Shown here piece by piece: positions 5,411 through 5,906 of a stretch of 5,906 nt of DNA. The translations under genes and the position numbers were made by a program. The DNA is taken from assembly GCA_021789455.1 (NCBI GenBank), contig JAJYJN010000066.1, forward strand, positions 1-5,906. Reading direction: 5' to 3'. Positions within the stretch are counted from its first letter, which is position 1. Each line of letters starts with the position of its first letter. A model generated the notes under the pieces. The model had not been told where the DNA came from, searched no databases, and saw nothing but the letters and a program-made list of their open reading frames with translations. The stretch is from a bacterium. GTDB taxonomy: Bacteria > SZUA-79 > Acidulodesulfobacterales > Acidulodesulfobacteraceae.

Positions 5411-5818
5411 ATGAAATTAACCGTTAAACAAAAAGAAGATTTTCATTTTGTCGGCAAGAGCGAATCCGGCGAAATTAATATAGATGCGGCAGGATACGTC
5501 GGCGGCAAGGGAAGGGGAATAAGACCTCCCGAGTTATTCTTGTATTCTATTGCAGGCTGCATGGGAATACATGCATACGAAGCGCTTCATAAAGCGGGCA
5601 AACATGTAGAAGACGTAATAGTCGATACCGACAGCGAAAGAAGGGAAGAAAAACCGAAGGTATTCACGAAAATAATGTTAAGCTTTACAGTAAAAGGCAA
5701 AGGAATAACCGAAGAAGACGTTAAAAAAGCCGTAGAAGAAGCTCTTACCAGTTCCTGCAGCATTGCTTATTTAGTAAACAAAGCTTGCCCTATAACCTAC
5801 AGCATTAAACTTGGTTAG
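5411..5818 (+). CDS. OsmC/Ohr family protein
   Basis: The 135-residue protein has the OsmC-like fold signature: the GIRPPELFLYSIAGCMGI segment at 36-53 with C50, an amphipathic helix region EEDVKKAVEEALTSSCSIAYL at 101-121 with C116, and the closing CPITYSIKL at 126-134. C50 and C116 occupy the places of the two conserved cysteines of the family, which in Ohr and OsmC reduce organic hydroperoxides through a disulfide. An additional C126 is present. Length is usual for the family and no signal peptide is seen. It belongs to the YhfA-like general group rather than classical Ohr, so the substrate is unknown; redox or peroxide protection is the family expectation only. It sits 68 bp after isocitrate dehydrogenase and 44 bp before the biotin carboxylase, probably in one transcript. 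Confidence 0.9.
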   Translation: MKLTVKQKEDFHFVGKSESGEINIDAAGYVGGKGRGIRPPELFLYSIAGCMGIHAYEALHKAGKHVEDVIVDTDSERREEKPKVFTKIMLSFTVKGKGITEEDVKKAVEEALTSSCSIAYLVNKACPITYSIKLG

Positions 5819-5842
5819 TATCCAAGTGAACCGAATTAATCT

Positions 5843-5850
5843 GAGGGAGG
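5843..5850 (+). promoter_or_regulatory. Ribosome binding site of the biotin carboxylase gene
   Basis: GAGGGAGG ends 12 bases before the ATG at 5863. Spacing is longer than usual, as for the gene at 1712, but the protein start matches the family so the ATG is secure. Confidence 0.65.
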
Positions 5851-5862
5851 ATTTTTAAAATA

Positions 5863-5906
5863 ATGTTTAATAAAATTTTAGTAGCGAACAGGGGTGAAAT
5901 AGCCTG
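5863..5906 (+). CDS. Biotin carboxylase subunit, N-terminus (partial, 3' truncated)
   Basis: Fourteen complete codons give MFNKILVANRGEIA, and the cut codon TG- is compatible with the Cys that follows in this family. This is the conserved N-terminal start of ATP-dependent biotin carboxylases, which carboxylate biotin on a carrier protein using bicarbonate. Candidates are acetyl-CoA carboxylase AccC, pyruvate carboxylase subunit A, propionyl-CoA carboxylase alpha and 2-oxoglutarate carboxylase small subunit; the visible part cannot separate them, so no symbol is given. The neighbouring isocitrate dehydrogenase and carbonic anhydrase favour an anaplerotic or TCA-linked carboxylase over fatty acid synthesis, as an inference. 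Confidence 0.88.
   Translation, partial: MFNKILVANRGEIA

Overview
The window is from an AT-rich bacterial chromosome and carries seven genes, all on the + strand: four metabolic enzymes, one OsmC-family protein and two genes cut by the window edges. The order homoserine dehydrogenase, threonine synthase, phosphoglycerate-mutase-like protein is one I associate with Deltaproteobacteria and related low-GC anaerobic or acid-environment lineages. The strong Shine-Dalgarno sequences, TTG start and A/T-rich spacers fit this, but assignment to a phylum is inference only.

Layout: 1-170 is the C-terminal (ACT domain) end of homoserine dehydrogenase. 232-1299 is threonine synthase (TTG start). 1300-1711 is a repeat-dense spacer with three AATTCAATT-centred hairpins in tandem, a 93-bp inverted-repeat element with CTGACACC ends, and a short coding-like remnant running into the next gene. 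1712-2950 is the 2,3-bisphosphoglycerate-independent phosphoglycerate mutase / ThrB2-like protein. 2951-3324 holds a second copy of the inverted-repeat element in opposite orientation, a 3 x 56-bp tandem array and a promoter. 3325-3960 is a beta-carbonic anhydrase. 3961-4082 repeats the same promoter. 4083-5342 is isocitrate dehydrogenase, 5411-5818 an OsmC-like protein, and from 5863 a biotin carboxylase begins and runs off the edge.

Functionally there are two modules. The first is threonine synthesis: hom and thrC with no classical thrB in view, so the phosphoglycerate-mutase-like protein is a good candidate for the homoserine kinase step. The second is CO2/bicarbonate and 2-oxoglutarate metabolism: carbonic anhydrase, isocitrate dehydrogenase and a biotin-dependent carboxylase subunit, with an OsmC-like protein between the last two.

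The most notable observations are these. The isocitrate dehydrogenase has Asp-Ile in place of the NADP-binding Lys-Tyr and several accompanying changes, which points to NAD+ use. The carbonic anhydrase gene lies between two near-identical 43-46-bp direct repeats, each containing a complete TTGATT-17-TATAAT promoter. The phosphoglycerate-mutase-like gene is bracketed by oppositely oriented copies of a small mobile-type element. A hairpin repeat family supplies the stop codon region of thrC and shows compensatory stem changes. I see no complete transposase, phage gene, CRISPR array, tRNA or rRNA.
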